Source of the DNA: Chrysemys picta bellii
Taxonomy: Eukaryota > Chordata > Testudines > Emydidae
Direction: 5' to 3'
Assembly (NCBI RefSeq): GCF_011386835.1
Contig: NC_088809.1
Coordinates: 62,001-126,000 of the forward strand
DNA length: 64,000 bases
A model generated the notes under the pieces. That model saw only the letters and a program-made list of their open reading frames with translations. It was not told the origin of the DNA and did no database searches. Positions 35,729 through 48,935 of this stretch are shown here, in pieces (positions within the stretch are counted from its first letter, which is position 1; each line of letters starts with the position of its first letter). The position numbers and the translations under genes were made by a program.

Positions 35729-36430
35729 GGTAGGAGGGAAAACTGTGGCCTGTGGACTAGATCTGGCCCGTCAGGGCTTTCAGTCTGGCCCACAGGATTG
35801 CCAGCCCCGAGGCACAGCGGGGCTAAGGCAGGCTTCCTGCCTGCCCTGGCCCCGTGCAGCTCCCGGAAGCGGCTGGCACCACATCTCTGCGGCCCCTGGG
35901 GGAGAGGGGGCAGAGGGCTCTGTGCGCTGCCCTCACCTGCAGGCAGCACTCCCTGCAGCTCCCATTGCCCAGGAATGGGGAACCCAACCAATGGAAGCTT
36001 CACGGGTGGTACCTGCAGGCGAGGGCAGTGTGCGGCAGAGCCGCCTGCCCCGCCCCACCCCCAAGAGCCACTGCCGGACATGCTGGCCACTTCCAGGCGC
36101 GGGGCCAGGATAGGCAGCTTGTCTTAGCCCCGCTGCGCGCCGCTGCCACCCCAGAGCCGCTCGAGGTAAGCGCCCCAGGCGGGGGGCCTCAACACAAACC
36201 TCTTCTGCATCCTGCACCCCAACTTCCTCCCCTGAGCTCCCTAACCCCCTCCCTTGAGCCCCCTCCCATACACTGCACCTTTCCTGTACCCCAACCCCTT
36301 GTCCTGAGCCCCTTCCTGCACACCTCACACACTCCCTCCCAACCCCCTGCCCCAGCCCTACATTCATGGCCCTGCATACAATTTCCGTACCCAGATGTGG
36401 CCCTCAGGCCAAAGAGTCGTGTCCCTCTCT
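35729..36430 (-). mobile_element. Non-autonomous hAT element with G/C-rich core, copy 2
   Basis: Opposite-orientation relative of 9874-10715: aaactgtggcctgtggacta and tctggcccgtcagggcttt at the left match the right end of copy 1, and acccagatgtggccctcagg at the right matches its left end. The C-rich interior 36180-36370 mirrors the G-rich array of copy 1. Termini are more decayed and the target duplication is not identified. The 147-226 codon frames across it are low-complexity artefacts. Confidence 0.7.
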
Positions 36431-37663
36431 CCCCGCCCCCCCGTTATGAGGTAAGGGAGGCTAAACTCTCACTACCCACCCACCAAAAAAGGTTTGTTTT
36501 GTTTTGTTATAGGATGTACCTTACTTTCAGTTAGCTAATTTATACTTATGTTTATATATTATAATGTAGGCATTTTGGGAGGTATCTTAATTAATTCTTT
36601 CCTCTTTCTCTGCCCTATTGGCATTGGTCATGTTGTTTTTATTCATTTGCTTACATTTCCTTGTGGACACCTCTTGGGCTTCTAAGTCTGCTGGAATGTG
36701 AATCCTGGACTGATTGAGTGTACCTTATAATTTTGCTTCTCTGAAGATATTATCTAGGTGAATTCTCTCATCACAAACACCTCATCCCATAATTCTGAGA
36801 GGTACTTTATTATATGCTTCTTCTCTGATAGTATTTTTTGCTAGTTGATCATCTTGAATCAGCTTTTCTTTCTGGGAGCATTATCTCCTGCTCAGTTGAA
36901 GGAACTACTTGGAATATTCAGGAAGTCAGGCTGAGCCAATGATCCACCCTGGTAATGCTGCCCTTGATGGTCAAAAATGTTTTAAGAGCTAGGGCGAGTT
37001 CTTCTAACCTTGCACTAAGGAACTAAGGCCCAGAAGCAAGAGTTCTGTTAGAGATCCTCTTTGGAGAAACAGATTTACAAGGTAAGCAACTCTTTTTTGA
37101 TAGAAGGAAAATGGACTAGACTAAGAGCTTGAAGTATGACTGTCTCTCCTTCCTTACCCCTCATCATTACTTGTTGAAGTGTGAATCTCTTTGTCTTCAT
37201 TTCTCCCACAACAACTGGTTATACTATATATGGAATATCAGACTTATTGTTTTCCAAATAAATTGAAGAACATAAAACCAGGAAAAAAGAGAAATAGACA
37301 GCTGGACAACTGAAACCAAGATTGGCAATTAATCAGTTGTATGTCATTCATAATGTACAGTAGTGTGGGATGTGATTTATTTAGTTAAATATTTGTTGAT
37401 GCATTTGATATGATGGTTTATAACTCACCTGCCATTTGACAAATATGAAGAAGGTGACTTATGCTAAGAGAAATTAGAAGTAAAAGGTTAATGCACTTGT
37501 TGCACATGTTTTGGAAATGTATATTGCTACGTTGATTTGTATAAAATAGGTGTTTATGACTTTCATTAAAAAAAAGGAAGAATGGCCTCATTTGTGTTTG
37601 CTCCAAAGCCAAGCTGCTAAAAACTCTTTGTAGTGTTTAGTATCTGTCTTCAAACACCGTTTT

Positions 37664-37930
37664 AGTGCATGTCTTCACTAGCAACGTTAAAGGGCTGCTT
37701 CAGCAGCGCTTTAATGTGGCTGTGTAGTCACGGTACCAGCGTTGGGAGAGAGCTCTCCTAGCACTATAAAAAAAAAAAAAAAAACCATCTCGAGGGGAGG
37801 CGCTGGTGCACTGTCTCCGCTGCCACTGTACAGCGCTGAAATTTGCAGTGCTCGGGGGTGGTTTTTTTTTTTCACACCCCTGAGCGAGAAAGTTGCAGCG
37901 CTGTAAAGTGGCAGTGTAGACAAGGCCTTA
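37664..37930. mobile_element. Harbinger-type MITE
   Basis: Starts tagtgcatgtcttcactag and ends gtgtagacaaggccttagtg, again the gtct(t/a)cac terminal type. The inner blocks cagcgctttaa and gcagcgctgtaaa are near-mirror copies. It contains an A17 run at 37767-37783. Confidence 0.65.
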
Positions 37931-38204
37931 GTGTGTTTTTTGACCAACTACTAGTAACTAACCATAACAGCAATGTTGCTCTCTTGATGTAACATTCAGG
38001 ACAGTAATGCTGTAAAGAGTAGAGGGCTAAAAAAGCTTCACGGTTCATTCTTTATCTTGGGCTTGTACCTAAAATTCATTCTATATGAAATATACAGATG
38101 TCTTATACTTTGGAAATGAAAATCCTGTACCGTCCCAAGTGAAAAGCTGAATGTGGCTGAGTTTATAGATGTGGTAGGTCGAAGACGCACACAAATAAGA
38201 GAGG

Positions 38205-38394
38205 TTTCAGAGTAGCAGCCGTGTTAGTCTGTATCCGCAAAAAGAACAGGAGTACTTGTGGCACCTTAGAGACTAACAAATTTATTAGAGCATAAGCTTT
38301 CGTGGGCTACAGCCCACTTCTTCGGATGCATATATGCATATGCTCTAATAAATTTGTTAGTCTCTAAGGTGCCACAAGTACTCCTGTTCTTTTT
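38205..38394 (+). mobile_element. Turtle-type short repeat, copy 3, with inverted partial copy
   Basis: ggtttcagagtagcagccgtg begins at 38212. The copy runs to about 38338 and is joined directly to an inverted partial copy (38339-38394). The two arms, 38239-38294 and 38339-38394, are exact complements over 56 bp with a 44-base loop. Confidence 0.9.
38239..38394. repeat. Perfect 56-bp inverted repeat (hairpin)
   Basis: The left arm 38239-38294 begins aaaaagaacaggagtacttg; the right arm 38339-38394 ends with its exact complement caagtactcctgttcttttt. The spacer is 38295-38338. In CRK pre-mRNA this would form a long perfect duplex about 1.1 kb upstream of exon 2. Confidence 0.93.
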
Positions 38395-38476
38395 ACAAAT
38401 AAGAAACAAAACTCCTTCATTTCCTTCAGAATAAACTTGGGAGTGAAAATCAGACACTTATTAAATAGTAAAAATC

Positions 38477-39010
38477 TTCATTAACACAGAACATCAAGTT
38501 CAGCAAAACTCAAACTTGTGAAAACAAGGAAATACAAAGTTAAGTGCCCATGCAACCGTAACTCTGCCCCTCTGGAGCTGGAAAGAGCCCTTGGCAATTG
38601 TCTATATGCAGGCCAGTTGCTTTCATTGTTTTAGGTATAGAGGTACTGAATAGTGGAAGCAATATGTGGGGCCGATTGTTAGAGGTGCGTTTGTGATATA
38701 AGGAGATCTGTGGATTTGTTTGAGGAATGCAGAGGTGTGATTTTGATATGTGGGTATCTGGCTCTGTGCCCCCATGCGTAGGATCAAATGAAAGAGGCGA
38801 ATGTGTAACTTGAGGTTCCAGCCTGCATCATTTCAATGGAGAGTTGTGTAGGGTATGTCAGTGGCAGGGCTCTGGGATTGACTTCCCATGGGTTTGGTCA
38901 ATAGTAAGAAGGGATATGAGAGCAGTCTGTGGATTTAATGATGGGTAAGGGGAAGTATAGGTTTAGGTGGCATCCTGTATGTAAGCGTTTAGGAGGTATA
39001 AAACGGTGTT
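38477..39010 (+). repeat. Dispersed repeat family X, copy C
   Basis: cttcattaacacagaacatc and aagttcagcaaaactcaaac match copy B, which has about 35 extra bases between two 'cag' triplets at this point. Further matches are gtaactctgcccctctggag, gatcaaatgaaagaggcgaa and gtctgtggatttaatgatgg. Ends not determined. Confidence 0.6.
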
Positions 39011-39453
39011 AAGTGGTTATTAAATTTTACAGGAGTCAAGCACTTAGAGTTGTGCTTTGAACAGAAAGTTGGTCTTAATCTTAACTATAGCATAACTGGC
39101 CCACTGCTATAATTTTGTTCTAGTCTACCTAACCCCACCTTCCTAGTTTGACAAACTTCACTTCTAAAAATAAGATCCCATTCCATCTGAATAAGATCCA
39201 CACACTCTACCTCCCAATTCTGGAAGATACAGGATACTGTTCACTTCACTATTCTAACAAATCAAACTTCAGTTTTCTTCCATGTATGCATATATACAAA
39301 TCACTAACTATGTACAAAGGTTAGATACAATTAACAACATTATCCTGAAGTATAGTGCCTAATTCTGCATCAAATTATTCATCTGTAAATTTAATAATTT
39401 TCATAGAGATTACATTTCAACTTGTCACATTTTTATTATATTCTCTTTAATAA

Positions 39454-40110
<657 letters not shown>

Positions 40111-42052
40111 TAATATTACTCTTGATGTAAAACTAATAACTAGTTTAATGTTTTGGATGGAGTCTTTATTTTAAACCTATTAGACTAGAGAAGGTTCTGA
40201 TAATTTATATTCTAAAATGTTTAGGGTATTATATTCACTGAACAAATAACCTATTTCACTTCAAGCATTACTAATATAGCAACGCTTCCCCATCCACATT
40301 CTTATTCACTTCTTCATGCTTCTGAGGTTTTTTTCCAATAACAAAATTAAGAGTTCATAAACTGGTTAGTTTGAATACTTGGGCACAGTCTCTTTCCATT
40401 CCTAAGTGGGCATGCTGACTTCTCTCCCACACCTCCAATTTAATAACACAGATGGTTCTATGTCAGGATTCATGTATGATCTCCTTTAATAACACACTGA
40501 GATGGTGCTGATCATGCATGTGGTTTATCTGGAACATCACACACTGAAATAAGAGCACCTTTTAGGTGATTGCTCTTTCAATACCTCCCTGTGTTTCATG
40601 TGGTCTGGTAACTCTACATGTGGAAAGCATTGGGACGAGTGGATGCAGGATGCTTCTTGATGCATCACCACTTTTCCTTAAAGGGATGAATTGTTTTTTG
40701 ATTGTACATTCAAATAGTAATACATGCATTCTTTTCTTTTTTCTTTTAAAATGAAATACCAAGGAAATAGGAGTACTCTATAGACACACTTCAACTAGAT
40801 ATCCTTAAAGTGAAGCTTGAGGGAATTGGGAGCAGGGCATTCTCAGTGGTAGGCTCTCCTCTCAGGATGGCATATAAAATGCATCTCTTTATCCAGGCTT
40901 TCCTTTAACTACAATCTCTGGATTTTCTTTATTTAATCTGCTTCCTGTTGTCCACCATCTTGGGTTCTTTCAGAGAAGCTGAGACAGTTTCTGTGAGGAG
41001 GCACAGAGGAAGCGCTTCCCATTCTTGTGATAATTAGTTTTGTCTTGTTAAAATGTACCTAAATACCTCAGTGATGTGGACACTATACATAATTAATTAA
41101 TAATGCTGTCATAGCAACATCAGAAGTAATGTGGTGTTAATCAGATTATAGATGCATAACCTGGAAAATCCAAAACTTTGTTTCCTAAAGATATTGTAAC
41201 CAGGGTGCACGCATGTAACTTGTTACTATATATGCTGTTGCATTTATGCTTTAAAGGTGAAATGGAAAGCTAAAGTACAAATTTGAGTAAATCAAGAAAT
41301 GTGCTTAGAATTAACACACACACACAATTTTTCCAGGCTTTGATGGACATTCAGCACATAGTTTTTAATTTTTAGAATTTCATAAAGCCCTACAATTGTT
41401 TATTTTTCTAGGTTTACTGGAGATGGCCCAGAATGATGCATTCTGGGATATCATAGGTACCTGATGTACTCGATCTCCGATATTGATGTTGTGGCATCTC
41501 TAGCAAACCAAAAAGAGCAGTTTTTTTTTTCCCCCCCAAAGTTCAGTGAAATTTTAAATTGTGTGTTGAGTGACACCATAATCTTCAATATCTCCAGCAG
41601 CCTTATTAGTGGGTACAGTTGGCACACATTTCTGGACTTCCCTCTTTAGGTTTAGTTCACATTTAATAAAAAATTCCAATGCAAAGTTAAAGTAAGTTAA
41701 ACTTAAAGTTGTAAGTAAACTTTAATTATAAAGAATTAAGAAAATGTATGTTATAATTAAATGTACGTTAACAGAAAGCTGCTGTGTTGATTGGTGATAC
41801 AAAGTGGGATTGAAAGTATTTATCTTCCCTTAGAAAGCATTGGAAATGTAGGTTGTCTTGTGCAGTCCATTATAAGGGGCAAATTACCTGCAGGTGCCTT
41901 GGGCAGGTCTTCCAGTAGTTGAGTTCATGGGATTGGACACTCATCCCTTCATGATAAATGACCTATCAGTCTGCCACAGTTTGTAAGGAAGTGAAATTCC
42001 ACTGAGACCTTTTCTCCCCTGTTCCAAATGAACTTAGAGAATACTACTAGCA

Positions 42053-42390
42053 CAGAGGTTCTCAAACTTCATTGCACTGCGACCCCCTTCTCACAACAAA
42101 AATTAATAAATGACTCCAGGAGAGGGGATCGAAGACTGAGCTCGCCTGAGCACCACTGCCTTGGGCGGGGGGGCCCCAAAGCTTTCAGCCCAAGGGCTTC
42201 AGGCAAGGGGGTGGCATGTAACCTAAGCCCCAACACCTGGAGCTGAAGCCTTTGGGCTTCGGCTTTGGCCCTGGGCGATGAGGCTCGGGCTTTGACTTTG
42301 GCCAGCATGTCTAAAACCAGCCCTGGCAACCCCATTAAAACGGGGTTGCGACCCACTTTGGGGTCCCAACCTAAAGTTTGAGAACTGTTG
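42053..42390. mobile_element. hAT-type MITE
   Basis: Ends cagaggttctcaaactt and the complement of caacagttctcaaactt, a hAT (Charlie-like) terminal pattern also seen at 45938-46159. The interior is G/C-rich (cttgggc, gctttcagccc). I found no convincing 8-bp duplication, so the border is approximate. Confidence 0.7.
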
Positions 42391-43344
42391 CAGTCTACTT
42401 TCCTAACTAAAGCCATGAAGTCATAGTGTCACAGGGTCTGCTCATCGCTACTGTGCCTCCTCTGAGTCGCTCTGGGGATTAGCTGATTCCAGGTCCAATG
42501 CCTCTTTTCCATCTCTCACCACACACCCTGCCTTCTCTTCCTGGCTCTCAGCAAGGCAAGATACTTTGTGTTCATGGCTCAGCCCTCTGGCCAAGTCAGA
42601 TGTGTCCTCCCCTTCTGGATTATCAAAGTCTCTTCTTGTGAACGGGCGCAGGCAGTCTTCCCATTCACTGCCCAGCCAGTGCCTCTTCCCCAGTAGCTGG
42701 TAGGGGAACTTGGGCCCGCCCCCCTACTCCAAGTTCCAGCTCAGGGATCCTCTAATCACCAGCCAAGGTTTGCTCCTTTCTGGACCTTACTGCCTCTTCC
42801 CTGGGCCTTTCCTAACCTTCTGGCTCCCCCTCCTCTGGGTTTGTCAGCCCCAAAGCTCCTTCCTCCCATGGAGTGACTCTAGGCTACTTCCTTCAGCCCC
42901 CCTCTGCTGCTAGTTTCCTGTCTTTATAAACCCAGACCACTCGTTCCTCCTCAGCTGGGCTCCCTCATTATGCAGTCAAGGCAGGGGAGTTGGAACAATT
43001 TGTATAGTGGGGGTGCTGAGAGCCATTGAACCAAACTGTAAACCCTGTATATAATGAAAACTACTTCAAGCCAGGGGGTGCAGCAGCACCCCCATCACCC
43101 CTAGTTCCAGCACCTATGAGTCAGGGGATTACTAAAACACCTGATTCCCCTCAGCTGTGGCCTGTCTGGTTAATTGGCCCCCCTTTTTATCCTACATTAA
43201 CCCCTTCCAGGCAAGCATGGGTGAATACCCCATTCAAGTAGGTACCCCTAGAGACTCAGCCGTTTAAAATGGGGGGTGGGGATTACACTGATTGTGCTCA
43301 ACAAGTTAAGGATTTAACTAAGATTCGATTCCCTTTTCCCTTTT

Positions 43345-44640
43345 TCATAGACTCCTAGAAATGTAGAGCTGGAAGGGATCTCCAGAGATCATCTAGTCTG
43401 CGCACATGCTGAGCCAGGACCAAGTATACCTAGACCATCCCTGACAGGGGTTTTTCTAACCTGTTCTTAAAAACCTTGAATGGTGGGAATTGAACAACCT
43501 CCCTTGGTAACCTATTCCAGTGCTTAACTATCCTTATATTTAGAAAGCTTTTCCTAATATCTGATCTAAATCTTCATTGCTTCAAATTAAGCCTGTTACT
43601 TGTTGTCCTACTACCTTTCAGTGGACATGGAAAACAATTGATCACTGTCCTCTTTATAGCAGCCCTTGACATATTTGAAGACTTGTCCTTCCTCAGTTGT
43701 CTTTTCTCAAGACTAACACATGCCCAGTTTTTTAACCTTTCCTCATAGGTCAGGTTTTTTAAACCTTTGATCATATTTGTAGTTCTCCTCTAGACTCTCC
43801 CCAGTTTGTGCACACCTTAAGGGGGAGGGATAGCTCAGTGGTTTGAGCATTGGCCTGCTAAACCTAGGGTTGTGAGTTCAGTCCTTGAGGGGGCAACTTC
43901 GGGATCTGAGGCAAAATCAGTACTTGGTCCTGCTAGTGAAGACAGGGGCCTGGACTCAATGACCTTTCAGGGTCCCTTCCAATTCTAGGAGATAGGATAT
44001 CTCCATTTATTTATTTATATTTACCTTTCCTCAAACATAGTACCTAAAACTGGACAGAGTACTCCACCAGAGGCCTCACCTGTGCTGAGTATAGTAGGAC
44101 AATTACTTCCCATGTCTTACATACAACTCTTTTGTTAATACACCCCGGAATTTTCATCACATTGTTGGCTCATATTCAATTTGTAATCCACTGTAACCCC
44201 CAGATCCTTTTCAGCAATACTATTGCCTAGCCAGTTGTTCCCCGTTTTGTATTTGTGCAATAATTTTTTACTTCCTCGGTGTAGTACTTTGCATTTATCT
44301 ATACTGAATATCATCGTGTTGATTTCAGACCAATTCTCCAATTTGTCATGGTCATTTTGAATTCTAATCCTGTCCTCCAAAGTACTTCCAAGTTCCAACC
44401 TTTCCCAGCTTGGTGTCATTGGCAAATTTTATAAGTATATTCTCACTCCATTATCCAAGTAATTAATGAGAATACTGAATAGTACTGGACCCAGGACAAA
44501 CCCCTGTGGGACCCCACTAGGTGCATCCTCCCAGTTTGACAGCAAATCATTGATAACTATTCTTTGAATATGGTTTTTCAACTAGTTGTGCACCCATTTT
44601 ATAGCATCTTCATCTAGTTTGCTTATTTTATTTACATTTG
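43345..44640 (-). pseudogene. Old CR1 LINE 3' half, interrupted by a SINE
   Basis: The minus strand ends at the CR1-like tail (agagatccttctagctct side, 43350-43400) and carries broken reverse transcriptase frames: 44135-44425 ([48 protein letters not shown]) and 43574-43774 (MIKGLKNLTYEERL, WACVSLEKRQLRKD). It aligns with the 3' half of the young CR1 but is far more diverged. A tRNA-type SINE is inserted at 43817-44016. Confidence 0.9.
43817..44016 (+). mobile_element. tRNA-derived SINE with CR1-like tail, copy 2
   Basis: A box gggatagctcagtggtttga, B box gggttgtgagttcagtcc, then gggcaacttcgggatctgag, a CR1-like 3' segment (ggtcccttccaattctagga) and an AT-rich end. Inserted into the old CR1; 'acctt' occurs on both sides. 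Second copy at 17156-17343 in reverse. Confidence 0.88.
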
Positions 44641-45937
44641 AACTACCATGTATGTAGGGCTTGAAAATTTAGTGAAACATCTACTAGCCCAAGTGCTGAG
44701 CCTACCAATGCGGGTGCAAAATACCAATTCTGCCATGTCCCTCACAATTTAAAGAAATAAAAATAATTGTATGGTTCTTGTTCTTTCTCTATTATTGGTA
44801 ATTCTGATTTTTAAAAAATTGCCCTTACATTTCTCTTGCTCTGGTAGATCTTTTTTCCCCCTTCCTGGCTTCACTCAACACAATTTTTTTGGTCTCAAAC
44901 AGATCACTGTGTATCTTACTGAGTTGTCTCCACTGTGTGTTTCTTTTCCCTATACCCTGTGCACTCTACCTCCTCCCAAATAGTTGTCTTGATCTCTTCC
45001 CCCATCTGTCTCTTAGTACCATATTCCCTCTCATTTCCTTAAATCTTTCTCTTTTCTCTCCAGTATACACTGTACACTATTTGTGCATCTGTACCCTACT
45101 CTGGTCATGCACCTACTCTGTCTTCACTGTCTCTGCTGTCTAAGGAAACAGCACTCCATTGACTTATATTCAATTAATGTTTGGAAAAATTTCCACATAG
45201 CCGTAAGGGCAAGAGACTAATTTTTTTTAATGAAATCTTTGATCCTGCAGAGGCTGACTGTGCTGCCTGGGAAAATTATCTGCTTGCCCCAGGCAAGTGG
45301 CTTTTTCAAGCCCTCTATTTGTGATCCAGACTACGAATAGCACTTTTGTACTGCCTCCATAAGATTAAAAATAGTGTATTTTAGAAAAGCCCAAGAAAAG
45401 AGCTCCTCTCTGGAGGAAATGACACCCTGACAAAGGATATACTGAATATTGGAAGAAAGATCTAGTATACGTATCAGATGTTGTAAAATTAAAGCTATGT
45501 TGATATGCATAAATGTTCACTTTCAAACATAGTCAAGGAAATTAAGGTTTAGAATCTCACTAAGGATGTAAATGATCCTGAAATACCTTCATCCCCTCTT
45601 CATCACCACTTTGTTACAAAGGGTGTGCCTTGTATAGATCCATTATGCAGCACTAGTGGGACTCTGTGTAACTCTCATTATATTTGGTTCAGTGGAGATC
45701 ATTATGTGGTAAATGCCTGGGTTTTGCTGTAAAAGTGTAACAGCTACAGCTGGTGTAATGAAGATGGTGTTAAAGTTCTGGGGTAACTGCACCTCTGACC
45801 TTGTGGCCTCCTTGAGGGCACTATTCTCAGGCCTCGAGCCATTACCTTTTTCGCAGCAGGAACCTGCATTCTTCTCCCTCCAGACAAGAGATTCAGGCTG
45901 CAATTTCCTCCTACAGCTCACTATGATCACTTTAGCA

Positions 45938-46159
45938 CCGTGGTTCTCAGACTGGGGATTGGGACCCGTCAGGGGGTCGCAAGGTTATTACATGGGGGGA
46001 GTTGCAAGCTGTCAGCCTCCACCCCAAACCCCATTTTGCCTCCAGCATTTATAATGGTGATAAATATATTAAAAAGTGTTTTTAATTTATAAAGGGGGGT
46101 CGCACTCAGAGGCTTGCTATGTGAAAGGGGTCACCAGTACAAAAGTTTGAGAACCACTG
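45938..46159. mobile_element. hAT-type MITE with perfect target duplication
   Basis: Flanked by ctttagca at 45930-45937 and 46160-46167, an exact 8-bp duplication. Ends ccgtggttctcagact and the complement of cagtggttctcaaact. 222 bp, non-coding. Confidence 0.9.
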
Positions 46160-47821
46160 CTTTAGCAAGTCTCAGTTAAGTTCAGCAACTACTTTCCTGC
46201 TACCTCCCATGGGCTATGACAGGGTTAATCAGTGGCCAACCAGCCTTCATGAAGCAAAGTATTTATTTAGAGAAAACATGTCTCGAAAACAAAAAACAGC
46301 TTATATATATTCCAGTCTTACTAGGTGTCAGCAATCTTCCACGTGGGGACCCTGGTATGTTTCAAAATCCATCAAACCATTTCAGAAAGGTTTGCCCCAG
46401 TTGGTTACAGTTTCATGTTAGATCTTGGATCCAATGAGTGATACCTCCCACCGCCCACCCATAGCAGGCTGACCACTAGATACAGTTCTCATTTCTTTGT
46501 CTTCTGGGCCTCTTGAACTGGGTCAAAACGAGTATATGCAGTTTCCCCCCAAGGTGTAGTATTTCTGCAAACTTGTTTATCTGTCTAGAGATGTGTAGTA
46601 ATTACCCTTAGAGACATAGGTTCCTAATAGTTCATTCCTGTTTAGTGACTTCCCTTCAGTTACTGCATTGCTTGTCTTGTTTCACGAAGGAAATTAACCT
46701 CTTTACACCCAGCAGAGAACAATACAAGGTGAGAGGGAAAACGGAGTTGCACATATTCTTTCATAAAAATAAATGTTTCCCAATTCTCCATAAATGGGAT
46801 AGATAAACTCTCTGTAAAACCATTCTTTAAGGGCATCTGAGAAAAACAGAGCATTTAAATTAACCTGTCTTATTTTGTGCATTACCAGACTCTGTCAGAT
46901 ATTTGAAACAAAGCATTGGAATGTCAAGTTTGAAATTGATTTAAGAAGCTCTGACTTTGGTTGAGAGTTAAATTGTTAACTTAAAAAAAATTAAAAGCTA
47001 TTGTAATAGCTTGGAAACTGATTATACCTGCTTTCCAATGAGGTAAAGATTTTTTTCAATCTAAAGAGATTGGAAGTATTACTGACAGGTCACATCCAAA
47101 TGAGAGAGAGCTCTATTGACTAAATGGAGATAGTGAAACAGTGACAAAGAATAGTAAAATATAGAAATCTCCCCTTTTGATAACCTTCATTGAAAGTCTC
47201 TGAACCAGAACAACTATTTTTCTTAACTGTGTACGGTAGTACTATATATGTGCCAGAGGGACAAGTTAAATTTGCTTTGGGAACCATAATTCATTCTTTA
47301 CTGATTCTGGTTGCTTTTTTAAATATATAACAATGCACTAAAAAGGCTTTTTGATTTTCATATATTGTACATTCTTGGGAGGAATGGGCCAGGGGAGACT
47401 TCTGGGCAGGGAGGGAGAGGGGAAGGTGCCAAGATAAGTTGCTAGTTATTCTACAAGATTTATAATATAAAAAGAACTTAAAAACCAAATTATCTGTTTT
47501 GTAGTATATTCTACCTAGAATTTAATTATTGATCTGTATTTACTGGTGTCCCACAGTCCCTTTTTTTCAGGTTATGCCAGCACAGAGGGATTGCAAAGCA
47601 ATCATAAAGCCCCTTGAGAATACTTCCAGTACAGTGGGACTCCGACAAGCTCAGAGCTGGCTCCATTGTCTCCATGCCTCCCCCAGTGCAGAGAGTGCAC
47701 TAGTAGTGGTAGGAGGTCAAAGTGGGGGGCATGGCTGAGGGTGGCCCTTTGCTCCATCTGTTTCCTGGTGCTGTTAGTCCTTCATTCACCACTAGGTGCT
47801 GCAATATCTTCAAGGCTACCC

Positions 47822-48113
47822 CAGTGTTTCTCAACCTTTCCAGACTACTGTACCCCTTTCAGGAGTCTGATTTGTCTTGCACACCCCAAGTTTCACCTCA
47901 CTTAAATACTACTGAGTTACAAAAGTAGATATAACAATATGAAAGGATTACAGCACACCATTACTGAAAAATTGCTTACTTTCTCATTTTCTCTGTATGA
48001 AATGTTAGTGCTTTTTATGTAAAACTAGGCAAATATCTAGAAGAGTTGATGTATCTCCTGGAAGATCTCTGTGTACCCCACCAGGTATGCGTACTCCTGG
48101 TTGAGAACCACTG
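47822..48113. mobile_element. hAT-type MITE with perfect target duplication
   Basis: Flanked by ggctaccc at 47814-47821 and 48114-48121. Ends cagtgtttctcaacc and the complement of cagtggttctcaacc. 292 bp, non-coding; frames over it are chance. Confidence 0.9.
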
Positions 48114-48479
48114 GGCTACCCTAACCTGCAGTCCCAGGATAGGAGAGATGCAAACCACCACTGTTCCTGTGTGGTGGGCTCTGAATTGTCCCTCTTCAGC
48201 ACTCTCACTTCATTTCCAATTATCCCTTTCAAAATTCACATACCCTGTCACATCTAAAACAGAAGATTTAACCTTATCACAGAAAATATTTGAATCTATG
48301 GAAAAACTTGATTATAACACATTGTTAAAACCTTTGTTATACTAAAGGCAAAATAAACTGAAAGTAGGTTTCTGGAACATGACAACAGTGGATGAAACAA
48401 CAAAAGCTGTGCAGGCGATGAAAGAAATTTTGAAATTCTTGAAGCAAATTAATGTCAATGGCCAAGAGCTGATAAAAAA

Positions 48480-48935
48480 CATTTTTAAAAATGTCAGTGT
48501 AACCAGGAAGGCAAGATGGTTAGCGCTCAGGAATAGCATTAACTATGACTTCCAAAGCAGAAAAATCACATAGAGAGTGGGAGCTGATTAACAGCAGATT
48601 ATGTTTCAAACATGATACGAGTATGACAATTATACAGTGTTATGCACCAACAGACAACTATAGTAAGATCAGTGATAATTTCTACAGTTGTCAACAAACT
48701 CCGACAATATTCCCAAGCATGACATTTGCTTAATAATGGTGGATTTCAGTGCCAACATTGGGGATGATGATGACAGAGTGGATAAAGCAATGGGCAAGCT
48801 TGACCTTGGTTTCTAAAATCAGAATGGTGAAAGACTGATAGAACTGTCTTGTATCAGGGCTTATTACTGGTGGAACACTATTCCCAGACAAAGTTTTATA
48901 CATAAAGTAACTTGAAATTTGCCAGATGGAATGGC
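48480..48935 (+). pseudogene. Degenerate RTE-like LINE endonuclease fragment
   Basis: Broken + strand frames give MTIIQCYAPTDNYS (48622 onward), then a line resembling VDFSANIGDDDD and, further on, ISCLVSGL/GGTLFPDK..HK-like sequence. These are the order and motifs of an apurinic endonuclease (CYAPT, GDFNA, GTLFPH) of an RTE-type LINE. Many stops and shifts. Family assignment is by recollection of motifs only. Confidence 0.55.

Noticed and set aside
35647..36534. Frames of 109-226 codons on both strands
   Set aside because: Same kind of low-complexity translation in the second G/C-rich hAT copy.
42028..42416. 72- and 115-codon frames near 42.2 kb
   Set aside because: Both lie inside a hAT-type MITE with matching terminal repeats and are GC-rich artefacts.
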